A stretch of 64,000 nucleotides of DNA from Candidatus Marithrix sp. (GCA_016744775.1 JADGDS010000005.1:1-64000); one strand, 5' to 3'; shown: positions 44,935 through 53,935, numbered from the stretch's first letter. The notes: generated by a model not told the origin, from the sequence alone. Numbers and translations: made by a program.

Positions 44935-46011
44935 CTAAACAACCCTCAACCGCTCAGAATCAATATCAACAAAACGAGAAGGACCTTTTTTATCACGCTT
45001 ACCTTTAAAAACCTGAAAACTAGCATTCATCCAAAGATCTTTTAAATTTTTATGCAACTTACCAAAAGCATCATCTAACTCATCCTTACGTTCTTCAACC
45101 TGATCATATTCACTCCAACACCTTTCAGGCACAAAAGCCAGACTAGATAAACCAGCACCACTATTTCCTCTAAGATCAACTCTATCTAAACACTCAATCA
45201 ACCGATCACGATAATCAAAAGCCTCTCTAAAATAAAACTTAGCTTGATTTCTAGCCAAATTAGCATATTCAAACAAAAACAAATACAAAGCAACACTCAA
45301 AGGCTGTAATCTAGCCAACTCACAACCATCCAAAGACAAAATCCCAGAATCAACATTCAAAGTCAAAACACCAGCCTGATGAGAAATATCAGCCAAATAA
45401 ACCTGCGACACTTTCACCCGCTCAGAATAACTATCAACCTCAGACAACAGCGGCGGCAACAAACTCTGCATTCTAACAAAAGGAATCAAAGCAAAATCAA
45501 CAACCCCCTCCTGCTCAGCATCAACAGGAAAATAAAAATCCCCATCCCTCTCAAAACACTTAGGAACCAACACATGAGACAAATCATCACCAGCACGAGC
45601 AAACCAACTCATAGCCTGAGCCAAATAAAGCCCCATAGTCTTACGCCCCCCAGCCACCGAAGCATGTAAAACCACATCCGGTTTATCACACCAACAATGA
45701 ACTCGCTCAACAATCTCATTAGCCGCACACTCATTATCAGCCGAAGAGCGTAAATCATCCAAAGGCTCACCTTGAGAATCACAAATAACCTCAATCCACT
45801 CCGGCTCAATTTTCCAATCAGTCTCAAACCGATCATTAAAAGCCGCCACCTTACCATCCAACAACACCTGCATACTCTTCTTACCAAAAGAAGTAGTAAG
45901 CACATGAATTTCGCCACTACGAACATTCTGACAACTCAACAAACCAGACAAAGTCTCAGTAATAACAGCCGGCGACATACCAGCAACAGAAAATAAAATA
46001 TGTATTGACAT
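44935..46011 (-). CDS. CRISPR-associated ring-nuclease-like protein (NE0113/TIGR02584 type)
   Basis: 358 residues. The start ILFSVAGMSPAVITETLSGL, then EIHVLTTSFGKK, DNECAANEIVERV and the block HASVAGGRKTMGLYLAQAMS continuing WFARAGDDLSHVLV are the landmarks of the NE0113 family. This Rossmann-like (CARF-related) family occurs with type III CRISPR systems; members are considered ring nucleases that remove cyclic oligoadenylate. The C-terminal 150 residues are helical and not recognised. No cas gene or array is in the window. Codons end mostly in T or G, unlike the A/T-ending neighbours. It starts 7 bases after a PIN toxin gene. Confidence 0.75.
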   Translation of the reverse strand: MSIHILFSVAGMSPAVITETLSGLLSCQNVRSGEIHVLTTSFGKKSMQVLLDGKVAAFNDRFETDWKIEPEWIEVICDSQGEPLDDLRSSADNECAANEIVERVHCWCDKPDVVLHASVAGGRKTMGLYLAQAMSWFARAGDDLSHVLVPKCFERDGDFYFPVDAEQEGVVDFALIPFVRMQSLLPPLLSEVDSYSERVKVSQVYLADISHQAGVLTLNVDSGILSLDGCELARLQPLSVALYLFLFEYANLARNQAKFYFREAFDYRDRLIECLDRVDLRGNSGAGLSSLAFVPERCWSEYDQVEERKDELDDAFGKLHKNLKDLWMNASFQVFKGKRDKKGPSRFVDIDSERLRVV

Positions 46012-46018
46012 AAAAATG

Positions 46019-46429
46019 CTATTTCAGTAAAATTTCAAAACCAGCTTGTTCAAAATGATGATCTGCTGTGAATATTTCTTGAATTTGCATTTGTTTAGCA
46101 AGCACAATGCTACTACAATCAACTAATCCCCAACTTTTATCAATCATTTTATTATACAAAACATAGCCTTGCTGCATTAAAGTTTCATCAATATGAATAT
46201 ATTGCCAACGTTTGGAAATAAAAATACTTTCTACAGTGCTTATGGCTATGTGACGCAATTTTATTGAACTAAAAGCATTACAATATTCTGCAATCACTAA
46301 ATTCGTAGTTACAAATTGTACAGACAATTTTGCCAACTGTTTTTGTATATCACGAGCTTGCTCATGTAAGTCATCACGTTGATTGCCTAACGCAATCAAT
46401 GCCGCAGTATCTACAAAAATTTTTCTCAT
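46019..46429 (-). CDS. PIN-domain toxin (VapC-like)
   Basis: 136 residues. The acidic residues lie in KIFVDTAALIALGN, TNLVIAEYCNAF, LVDCSSIVLAKQ and FTADHHFEQAGF, the order of PIN ribonucleases of the COG2402/VapC type. It overlaps its antitoxin gene by four bases (ATGA). It is co-directional with the kinase cassette upstream and the ring nuclease gene downstream. Confidence 0.85.
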   Translation of the reverse strand: MRKIFVDTAALIALGNQRDDLHEQARDIQKQLAKLSVQFVTTNLVIAEYCNAFSSIKLRHIAISTVESIFISKRWQYIHIDETLMQQGYVLYNKMIDKSWGLVDCSSIVLAKQMQIQEIFTADHHFEQAGFEILLK

Positions 46430-46677
46430 TTTTCGGTATTGTATAAATAATGATCATGATAGCGTGCAAAGTCTGTAATACCAGTATCAATACTAGGCAA
46501 ATCTATATTAGGATTTTCCCACGGATCAGTTGATTCATTTACAGAACCATATTTTTGTAAAAATTCTTGAATAGCAAACAGTGCCATTTCTGGTACATTT
46601 TTACCTTCTTTTTTAGCAACTTGTCGTAGAAATTCTTCTAATTTAGTATCAGTTATTTGTAAAGTTAATTGGTACAT
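46426..46677 (-). CDS. Antitoxin partner of the PIN toxin
   Basis: 83 residues. MYQLTLQITDTKLEEFLRQVAKKEGKNVPEMALFAIQEFL looks like a ribbon-helix-helix DNA-binding module; the acidic C-terminal segment (NPNIDLPSIDTGITDFARYHD) would wrap the toxin. It starts 14 bases after the membrane vWA gene and is coupled to the toxin by a 4-base overlap. Confidence 0.75.
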   Translation of the reverse strand: MYQLTLQITDTKLEEFLRQVAKKEGKNVPEMALFAIQEFLQKYGSVNESTDPWENPNIDLPSIDTGITDFARYHDHYLYNTEK

Positions 46678-46691
46678 TTATTTTTCCTTCG

Positions 46692-48095
46692 TTATTCTTC
46701 TTCCAAAGCTCGAACTTCAATCATAACAGTTCCAATATTCCACTTATTACCATCCCGTAAAACTTGCTTTTTTCCAGTGGCATTATTATGAAAGCTAATT
46801 TCACCTTCCACAAATGTAATGGTTCCCATCTCAGCTGGAAAATTTTGGCTTTTTGGCAAATAAACATGGGCTTTATTTGAGCTACCTACTAAAATAGATT
46901 CATCGCCTAAGTTTATAATACTACTATCTTTTGGACCCCAATGCACAATTAACCATGCCTTTTTCACATATTCAGTAATACCAACCATCACACCAATAGC
47001 AAAACCCAAAATAATTGCACCTAAAAACCTAGCTGGAATATCAGCAAAAATATAAGCCGCTGATAAAAAGCCGCTAGCAGCAATTGCACCACCAATTCCG
47101 CCGCTAATCATAACCGGAATCGCTTTTAAATTCGGAATAAAAAATGCCACTCCCCTACCTAACAAGGCACCTAAAATTGACCACGCTATAATCCGACTAA
47201 ATATATCTAAATTAGGATTTTCAGGTATTAATCCATACAATAATTGCCCAACTCCACCCGCAATTAAACCTATTATGATACAACTCACAACAGCCATCAA
47301 AAATTCAGAAACAGTTAAATAGCGTCGTCGTAAATATAGATTTTGACTGATTATTAATGCCAGTGCGATTCCCAAAGCCAATAAAATTGTCCAACCACCT
47401 ATACGTAATGATGTCAAAAATAAAGAACTTTCAGCAACAGCAATAGGGCTAGAAGTAATAATATCGCGTTCATAAATTGCTTTTTCCGCTAACTGAAAAG
47501 CCGAATCAAAATTACCTAAACTAGTTGAAAACACCAACAAAGGATCAGCAGTGACTTTATTTAATAACAAAGTATCAGCATCATCAGTTGCCACCGCCAC
47601 AATATTTATATTAGCTTTTCTAACTAATTCAGCCGCTACTTTGCTAGCTTCCTCCTCATTAGGTTTACCATCAGTGAATATTAGAATACTCTTTAACTCA
47701 GAATTAGAAGAAAACTTAGAAATTGCCAATTTCAAAGCCTGAGCCATCGGTGTGCCACCACCAGATTTTAAATTATTAATCTTTTCTTCCATACTGATTA
47801 AATCAGTATTAAAATTAGCAATTTCAGACGCTACATTGCCAAAACTAATAACTCCAAAATTATTAAAAGAACTTTGACGACGCTTAATAAACTTTATTGC
47901 TGCCAACTTAACTTCCTCTAACTTTTTACCTTCCATACTGCCAGAACTATCAATTAACAAAATAAGCTCATGAGAAACAGGTGGAAGAGCTGGAGCCTGC
48001 GTTACATTAAGTAAAGCTTCACCTACAATTGCACCAATCAAGCATCCAACAGCGGCAAAGCTTCCAAATAAAAGTGGTTTTGGTAAAGAAATCAT
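46692..48095 (-). CDS. Membrane-anchored vWA protein with C-terminal FHA-like domain
   Basis: About 467 residues from ATG 48095, one base after the kinase stop; the frame is open to ATG 48122, which would overlap the kinase by 26 bases. A signal-anchor helix (LLFGSFAAVGCLIGAIVGEALL) is followed by a vWA domain with complete MIDAS (IDSSGSMEGKK; GGTPMAQAL; FTDGKPNEEE). Then come six to seven hydrophobic segments between about 235 and 390, and a beta-rich end (DESILVGSSNKAHVYLP...LRDGNKWNIGTVMIEV) that resembles an FHA phosphopeptide-binding domain. With a kinase and phosphatase next to it, it would read phosphorylation at the membrane. Confidence 0.8.
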   Translation of the reverse strand: MISLPKPLLFGSFAAVGCLIGAIVGEALLNVTQAPALPPVSHELILLIDSSGSMEGKKLEEVKLAAIKFIKRRQSSFNNFGVISFGNVASEIANFNTDLISMEEKINNLKSGGGTPMAQALKLAISKFSSNSELKSILIFTDGKPNEEEASKVAAELVRKANINIVAVATDDADTLLLNKVTADPLLVFSTSLGNFDSAFQLAEKAIYERDIITSSPIAVAESSLFLTSLRIGGWTILLALGIALALIISQNLYLRRRYLTVSEFLMAVVSCIIIGLIAGGVGQLLYGLIPENPNLDIFSRIIAWSILGALLGRGVAFFIPNLKAIPVMISGGIGGAIAASGFLSAAYIFADIPARFLGAIILGFAIGVMVGITEYVKKAWLIVHWGPKDSSIINLGDESILVGSSNKAHVYLPKSQNFPAEMGTITFVEGEISFHNNATGKKQVLRDGNKWNIGTVMIEVRALEEE

Positions 48096-48096
48096 T

Positions 48097-49521
48097 TTAA
48101 AAGTATTTATCCTTCCATTCATTATAATTCCAATGAGTTTTCATAGATTTTATAAAATATTTAGGCATATCAAATAAATTATTTTCCCATAGAATTACAT
48201 TAGAAATTGTAAATATATCAACAATTACCCTTATAGGTAACATTAAAACTATAACAAACATAAACAATAATATTGATATAGCTAAATCTCTACTTGATTT
48301 CAAAATTGCGACTATGAAAAATAAAAACCAAGATGCTATTTCTTTAAGCAGATTTATAGCCAATATTATTGGATATAAAAAAAATTTTATTAAAACAAAT
48401 TCAAAAAGTTTTTTGACATTCTCAGTTAAATAATCTTTAAATTCATTAACATGTTTTAAATGTACACCTAATATACTTTTGATCTTACTTTTTTTAATAT
48501 GAATCGCTGAATCTTCTTCAGTATCATTACTAATAGGAATGTCTTTTATTTTTGTTATTTCTTGATATAAACTACGCCCCCATTGCTCTGCACTTGGTCT
48601 AGCTTCTGGAAGCTTATTACCCTTGACAAATGCCTGCAAAAACAAGTTTTTTAATGGTTCAGGCAAACGTTGAAAATTATTATGCAATGGCGGTAATGAC
48701 TCAAGATATTTTTTTGATTTCGCGGCATGAGGAAATAAACCATGTTTAATTTTTTCTGCGATAGTATCGCAATCTTTATATTTACCCTTATAAGTAGCCG
48801 CAAAAGCTGGTAAACCAAATAATATTTCATAAAATACAACAGCTAAGGAAAATCTATCCCACGATAATGGAATATAATCTTGTGAAGGATGTAACTGATT
48901 ACTATGCCCTTCTGGTGGAATATATTCTGCTGTCACAGCATGTGCCGGATAAGTTACTTTAGAGTCATTAGCAATTTGAATTGAATCTAAATCAATGATT
49001 GAAATTGTACCTAGACTAGTCAATAAAATATTTTGTGGCTTCATATCTACTAACATATAATGATTCATTTGATGAATTTTATGTATAGCAATAGCCAAAT
49101 TAGCACATAGCTTCAATCTTAAAATTACACCCTGACTGGTTGATAAATTAAATTTATGCCATTTATCATCTAAATTTTTTTTCATTGTTGGGCGGCATAT
49201 ATCATATAAAGAAATACTGCCCTCAAATGCTAAAGGCATGATAAATCCAACAAATTGATTTTTATCATAAACTAGCTCTGTGGGCCAACATATCATATAT
49301 TTATCACCTATCAATTCTGATGGTGAATTTTTAATCATATAAGCTAATTTAGGTTCACGTTCAGCATAACGCTGATTAGGGTGAAAAATTTTAAGACAAT
49401 AATTCTTATATGAAGATGGCGCGATAATTCTATGAACTTGACCCTCGCCACCTGCCACACTCAAAGGCTGATCTTCAACAGTAATTTTTTGATTTTGTGA
49501 TGTTTTAAAGTATAGAGCCAT
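48097..49521 (-). CDS. Membrane-associated protein kinase of the second vWA/PP2C/kinase cassette
   Basis: 474 residues. The glycine loop is VAGGEGQVHRII, the ATP Lys is in KNYCLKIFH and the catalytic loop reads MLVDMKPQNILL (HRD-type His absent, Asp kept). The metal motif is IIDLDSIQI in place of DFG, and YIPPE ends the activation segment. From about residue 375 there are two to three hydrophobic helices (FVLIKFFLYPIILAINLLK; WFLFFIVAIL; ISILLFMFVIVLMLPIRVIVD). It begins 17 bases inside the PP2C gene and is coupled to it. The non-standard DLD motif is common in TerY-P kinases. Confidence 0.83.
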   Translation of the reverse strand: MALYFKTSQNQKITVEDQPLSVAGGEGQVHRIIAPSSYKNYCLKIFHPNQRYAEREPKLAYMIKNSPSELIGDKYMICWPTELVYDKNQFVGFIMPLAFEGSISLYDICRPTMKKNLDDKWHKFNLSTSQGVILRLKLCANLAIAIHKIHQMNHYMLVDMKPQNILLTSLGTISIIDLDSIQIANDSKVTYPAHAVTAEYIPPEGHSNQLHPSQDYIPLSWDRFSLAVVFYEILFGLPAFAATYKGKYKDCDTIAEKIKHGLFPHAAKSKKYLESLPPLHNNFQRLPEPLKNLFLQAFVKGNKLPEARPSAEQWGRSLYQEITKIKDIPISNDTEEDSAIHIKKSKIKSILGVHLKHVNEFKDYLTENVKKLFEFVLIKFFLYPIILAINLLKEIASWFLFFIVAILKSSRDLAISILLFMFVIVLMLPIRVIVDIFTISNVILWENNLFDMPKYFIKSMKTHWNYNEWKDKYF

Positions 49522-50854
49522 GATAAATACCTAAGATCATCGTCTTATCATCAGGTTCATTTTTTAATGTTGTATTACCAAGTTCAAGAAATTTTTTCCA
49601 TTTAGCCTGTATTTCATGAGCTGGCATTTGATTTTGCTCCATATTGATTAGTGTTTTTAATACAGGTTGAAAAAATTTTGGATAAGGATTATTAGGATCT
49701 GACCATTGATTTGTTGCTGGATTAAATTTGCTACATTCAAAAGTCGCCTTTTCACAACCATCTGACATTAAAGCAAAGGCAATCATCTTCTCATTAATAA
49801 TGCGACTTTCTATAAAATGATTTATATTATCATTCCAAATATCAGAAGTGATAAAAACTGTAGAATTCGCTTCTTCACCTTTATAAGGAATCATCATAGC
49901 TTTCCAAACATGCTTTGAATCACAATAAGCCGCTCTACCATCTCCAATATGTGTAATTAAAATACCAAGTGGTGAATATATAACAATAATAACAGTACAA
50001 GCAAGTGATTTAATTCTAACTTTTCGCCAATCTGCATATTTATTAAGTAATTGCTTAACTCTCCAAAGTTGTTCCTTTGAAAATTGATGCCATTCTGCTT
50101 CTTCAGGTAATTGATTATTTTTATACCAATCTGTTTTCTTCATTGCCTCAGTAAATATTTGTGCTGCTTTATGAACCACAAATTTTGAGCCGTCATGTGA
50201 ATTTTTTGCAGAACCAGCACCATCAGCAACTATAGCAATTCCCCAAAAATCATTAATTTTCTGAGAAAAATTACTATCTTGACAAGGTATTCCACTATCT
50301 ATATGTGATTTACCAATCACTGATTCACCAATGACTAAGCATTGATCATCATATTCTTTCAAATCATTTTTCCTATTAGGTTTATTTTTACAAGACAGTA
50401 TAATAATAAGCAAACCAAAAATCACTAATATCATTATTGTCATGTATTGATTAATACTAATTAAATGCTTATTTAATTTAGCAGTGTTAATAATTTGTTC
50501 AATATTATTTTGATATTGTTGCCATTGTTGCTCTCGCCACACAGATATGTCTTTAACACTCCAAAAATGCCACCAAACAGGCATATAATACCAACCTATC
50601 AGAATATCTTTATTGATTACATTTTTATATAAGAGTATTTGTCTTAATTCATGTTGATCATTTGGATAATATTTGATTAAAAACTTATTAAGTTCTTTAG
50701 AGGTTTTAATATAAGAAGGGAAATCTTGAGAGCGGGATCTAGTATTTATATAAAATTTAGCAATTTCAATATTGATTTTATCAGTAGATTGATTATCAAT
50801 AGCATATGAACAATTAGATACTACAAATATAAAAATTATAACAATAAATTTCAT
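49505..50854 (-). CDS. PP2C-family phosphatase with N-terminal signal and membrane helix
   Basis: 449 residues from ATG 50854, which begins a signal-like segment (MKFIVIIFIFVVSNCSYA). The longer frame to 51001 is only the translation of a palindromic element and is not credible. A periplasmic region (about 20-145) and a helix (YMTIMILVIFGLLIIILSC) precede the PP2C domain: GIPCQDSNF, IVADGAGSAKNSHDGSKF, ITHIGDGRAAY and LMSDGCEKATF with DDKTMILGI. The metal Asp residues are present. It is the partner of the kinase that overlaps its 3' end. Confidence 0.85.
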   Translation of the reverse strand: MKFIVIIFIFVVSNCSYAIDNQSTDKINIEIAKFYINTRSRSQDFPSYIKTSKELNKFLIKYYPNDQHELRQILLYKNVINKDILIGWYYMPVWWHFWSVKDISVWREQQWQQYQNNIEQIINTAKLNKHLISINQYMTIMILVIFGLLIIILSCKNKPNRKNDLKEYDDQCLVIGESVIGKSHIDSGIPCQDSNFSQKINDFWGIAIVADGAGSAKNSHDGSKFVVHKAAQIFTEAMKKTDWYKNNQLPEEAEWHQFSKEQLWRVKQLLNKYADWRKVRIKSLACTVIIVIYSPLGILITHIGDGRAAYCDSKHVWKAMMIPYKGEEANSTVFITSDIWNDNINHFIESRIINEKMIAFALMSDGCEKATFECSKFNPATNQWSDPNNPYPKFFQPVLKTLINMEQNQMPAHEIQAKWKKFLELGNTTLKNEPDDKTMILGIYHGSIL

Positions 50855-50858
50855 AATA

Positions 50859-50974
50859 AATGATGTGACGCACAAAAGGAAGCCCCCTAACCCCCTAAAG
50901 GGGGAACAGCAAATTAAATTCATAGAATACTCCCCCTTTAGGGGGTTGGGGGGCTTCCACTGCGTAACATCAGT
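50859..50974. mobile_element. Small element with ACTGATGTGACGCAC-type termini enclosing a CCCCCTAA palindrome (copy C)
   Basis: Termini AATGATGTGACGCAC (50859-50873) and TGCGTAACATCAGT (50961-50974) are inverted, as in copies A and B. The interior (50878-50958) is a third copy of the GGAAGCCCCCTAACCCCC palindrome. The element exactly fills the gap between the vWA stop (50977) and the PP2C start (50854). Confidence 0.7.
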
Positions 50975-50976
50975 AA

Positions 50977-51672
50977 CTAAGTTGTAAAACCTTGAGTCCA
51001 ATCATCAGCTTTAGGCAAATTCACTTGTTGCCCAGTTTCTGAGGAAGTTACTGTACTCATACTAGCACTTAACCATTTAAAGAAAGCACTAAATTTTAAA
51101 CCTTGCAATTGTTGAGGCGGCATGTCAGGATTAGATACTTCTCTTAAAATCTTCATATTTGCTCCTTCAACTCCAACTGCAAGAAATGCAAACTTTTTAG
51201 CTTTAGTTGCTTCATGAATTTCTTTGGTTAAACCTTTAACATCTTGATCACTATCAGGTTCTCCATCAGTAATTAAAATTACCCAAGGTCTATAATAAGG
51301 TTGCCCAGTATCTTTATACCATTTTTTTCTAGCTTCAACTTTTTCAATTGCTTCTCTAACACCATCTACCATTTTGGTAGAACCCTTTGGAATCAATTCA
51401 GGCATTTCAAAATTTTCTACTAGAGAAGGTTCTAATTCAGTTTGAACTTCACTATGAAAAGTTACAATCGCAACTTCTAAACGGTTGGCTGTCGTTGCGT
51501 CTTCTTGAATATCAAAGTAAAAGTCTTCTAAACCATCGTTTAATTCATCAATAGGTTTCATTCCACCCATTGGGTTTGACATTGAACCCGATACGTCTAA
51601 GGCTAAGACACATAAACATTTTTGTTCATAATTCTCAGGTGATTCTGCTTCAAAAAAATCGTTAGCTGCCAA
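50977..51672 (-). CDS. TerY-like vWA-domain protein, second cassette
   Basis: 231 residues. The MIDAS motif is in CVLALDVSGSMSNPMGGMKP, with KGSTKMVDGVREAI (Thr) and VILITDGEPDSDQDV (Asp). The C-terminus KADDWTQGFTT is short and polar, with no membrane helix. It resembles TerY cytosolic vWA proteins. It begins 2 bases after the DUF4340 gene and precedes PP2C and kinase genes, the triad order seen also at 28790-32542. Confidence 0.87.
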   Translation of the reverse strand: MAANDFFEAESPENYEQKCLCVLALDVSGSMSNPMGGMKPIDELNDGLEDFYFDIQEDATTANRLEVAIVTFHSEVQTELEPSLVENFEMPELIPKGSTKMVDGVREAIEKVEARKKWYKDTGQPYYRPWVILITDGEPDSDQDVKGLTKEIHEATKAKKFAFLAVGVEGANMKILREVSNPDMPPQQLQGLKFSAFFKWLSASMSTVTSSETGQQVNLPKADDWTQGFTT

Positions 51673-51674
51673 AA

Positions 51675-52592
51675 TTAATCTCCTAAATCTTCACTGGTTG
51701 CGGTTGGTAATTGCAATAATTTATCTATTTGAATATTGTCTATCTTATATAGCACATTTTTATCATGACGCGCTAATATTAAATCAGGTTTAGATGCAAG
51801 AATCGTAAAACTTACAGGATAATCTTTGCCTAAAAGATGCACTTCAATCTTGCCTTGTGATTCACTTTTTGCTACATCATAAGCTTCTACTTTAAAGGCT
51901 TGCAGGCGTTGCCATTGATCAATTAAACCTGCTAGCGCATCTTGATTTGTTTCTACTTCTTTATCAGAAAATTTTGATGAAATCAATTTCCATTGTTTAT
52001 CTTTAAAGGCTAAATGATAATCTGGCAATTTTAATTCCATGATTTTAGAATTCAAACCCAAAGGAGCTAGGCTGACAAAATTTACAGCAGTCTGAGTTAA
52101 AGAATTATATAAATTATCAGTAACTAAATAGACTTTATCATCAATCCGTATATAACGTTTTTGATCTCTCATAGGAGAACTATCGCCAAAAGCAATGGTA
52201 AATTGATTAAAAGTAACTTTTGCTAAAGGAGGAGCTAATTTTAGTTCTGCTAAATCGTGTTTAGATACTTCTAATTCTTTATATTGATTATCCGATAAAA
52301 TTTGCAATAAGCGATTGACACGAATCATATTAGCGGGTAATTGAAATGGTGTCAGCATTTGCCAAACTTCAAATTTATCTTTCATTAAAGAAATTTTAGC
52401 TTTATCAGCCCGTTCAATTCTAATTAATTGTATTTTATTTGGATCTAATGTTGTTAGTTTAGCTAACTGCTTATTAGATTTTTCTTGTTCAGTAGTATAA
52501 TAAACCAAACCACCTAAAATCGTTATTACACATAATAAAACCAGATTCATTAACCAACGTTTACGCATTAAGCTTTCCTCCGACGTAACCAA
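51675..52592 (-). CDS. DUF4340 membrane-anchored protein
   Basis: 305 residues. One N-terminal helix (LMNLVLLCVITILGGLVYYTT) is followed by NKQLAKLTTLDPNKIQLIRIER and a repeated beta-sandwich core (FGDSSPMRDQKRYIRIDDKVYLVTDNLYNSL; DYHLAFKDKQWKLIS). DUF4340 proteins usually follow GldG-like genes as periplasm-facing parts of an ABC-type machine. It overlaps the GldG-like gene by 25 bases. Confidence 0.85.
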   Translation of the reverse strand: MVTSEESLMRKRWLMNLVLLCVITILGGLVYYTTEQEKSNKQLAKLTTLDPNKIQLIRIERADKAKISLMKDKFEVWQMLTPFQLPANMIRVNRLLQILSDNQYKELEVSKHDLAELKLAPPLAKVTFNQFTIAFGDSSPMRDQKRYIRIDDKVYLVTDNLYNSLTQTAVNFVSLAPLGLNSKIMELKLPDYHLAFKDKQWKLISSKFSDKEVETNQDALAGLIDQWQRLQAFKVEAYDVAKSESQGKIEVHLLGKDYPVSFTILASKPDLILARHDKNVLYKIDNIQIDKLLQLPTATSEDLGD

Positions 52593-53935
52593 ACACTAAT
52601 TCCAATACTAATTAAAATTAGCGGCAAAACAACTAAAAACAATAAACCTAATAATAAAACTGCATTTGAAGATAATTCTAATTTAAGATCAGCGGCAGCT
52701 TTTGCTGGAATATCAATAAAAGAATCATCCTGAGATAACCAATTAATCATTTTCAACCCCAAATTAAGATTGCCACCAAATTGTAAAAAGGCATTAGATA
52801 AAAAATCGCCTTCTCCAACTATAATAACTCGTTGCTGTGGAACAATTTTTTCTTGTTCTTGTTTTGGCTTATCTCGATGTAAAGCAACAGCTATTTCAAA
52901 TGGACCATTAATATCTGTGCCTTCGTTATATTCAATCTTTTCATCTTCTAAATTGCCAGTTTCAGACCATGTTTGAGGATTAGTTGTCAATAAAGGAACT
53001 TCTTCCCATTCAACTGGTGATTTAATGATGAAGCCATTTGCTTGTGGAAATAAAGTTACATAATTAAAATTAGCTGTAATATGATGATCACCATAGCCAG
53101 CATCATTAATTGCCAACATTGCTGGATTGTTTAAGCCCATTAATTGACTATTAGGATCAACTATGATACCGGGCTGTAATGTTAAGCCAAATTGACTAGC
53201 AATAGGATTTAAAGAACTATTAGGATCTATTAGCCATAATAAATTACCACCATTTTTTATATATTGCGCGAGTAAATCAGCTTCACCGGGTAATAATTTG
53301 GTTCGTGAGCTAGGAATAACTAGTAAAGCAGTATCATTTGGAATTTCGGCTTGTTGACTTAAATTAATTGATTTTAATTGAAAGCCGCTATTTTTCAATG
53401 TATTAGCAAATTCGCTTAAATCATGATTGGCAAATTTTTTAATACTGCGTTCACCATGCCCTTCTAAAAATACAATTAGGCTATTTTTGTTACGAACTAG
53501 TCGTTGTAAGGCTGAAGTCAAATTTTGTTCAGAAACTTGTCTAATATGCTCAGTTCTATTTTGATATTCAATAATAATTTCACCATCAAACTGAATTTCT
53601 TCTTCACGTACTTCGTTAGGAGAAGTGAAAGGATCAACAAAGCGTAAACTAATATCATCTTTGTTACTTTGATAACGCGCAACTAAATCTTTAATAGGGG
53701 CGCGTAATTGTTTATCATTACTAGCATAGGCAGTAATTTTAATAGGGTCTTTAAGTTGAACTAATAATTTAGTACTAGCTTCAGATAGGCTATTACGATT
53801 ATTAATAGTCCAATCAGACTCGATTTTATAACGGGTACTTAGCCAAGCTATTAAGGCTATAACTATGACTAATAACAGCATAAAAACTGTGTTTTGCAAA
53901 CGAGCTTGCAAATGAGTACGTTTTGTGACTTCCAT
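52568..53935 (-). CDS. GldG-like ABC transporter auxiliary protein
   Basis: 455 residues. There is an N-terminal helix (VFMLLLVIVIALIAWLSTRY) and a C-terminal helix (AVLLLGLLFLVVLPLILISIGISVWL) before RRRKA. Between them is the GldG/IFT52-like domain: LSEASTKLLVQLKDPIKITAY, IVFLEGHGERSI, and the GxNLLWLID-type strand (NGGNLLWLIDPNS). Members work with an ABC ATPase and permease (GldA/GldF-like) in gliding or export. Neither partner is adjacent here, so they are encoded elsewhere or lost. Confidence 0.85.
   Translation of the reverse strand: MEVTKRTHLQARLQNTVFMLLLVIVIALIAWLSTRYKIESDWTINNRNSLSEASTKLLVQLKDPIKITAYASNDKQLRAPIKDLVARYQSNKDDISLRFVDPFTSPNEVREEEIQFDGEIIIEYQNRTEHIRQVSEQNLTSALQRLVRNKNSLIVFLEGHGERSIKKFANHDLSEFANTLKNSGFQLKSINLSQQAEIPNDTALLVIPSSRTKLLPGEADLLAQYIKNGGNLLWLIDPNSSLNPIASQFGLTLQPGIIVDPNSQLMGLNNPAMLAINDAGYGDHHITANFNYVTLFPQANGFIIKSPVEWEEVPLLTTNPQTWSETGNLEDEKIEYNEGTDINGPFEIAVALHRDKPKQEQEKIVPQQRVIIVGEGDFLSNAFLQFGGNLNLGLKMINWLSQDDSFIDIPAKAAADLKLELSSNAVLLLGLLFLVVLPLILISIGISVWLRRRKA

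Noticed and set aside
45379..45996. Plus-strand frames opposite the ring-nuclease gene
   Set aside because: Arg/Ser/Thr/His-rich translations without family resemblance, caused by the strong base skew of the true minus-strand gene.
50855..51001. Longer N-terminus of the second-cassette phosphatase (frame open to 51001)
   Set aside because: The extra 49 codons are the translation of a CCCCCTAA palindrome and its terminal repeats; the signal-like start at 50854 is far better.
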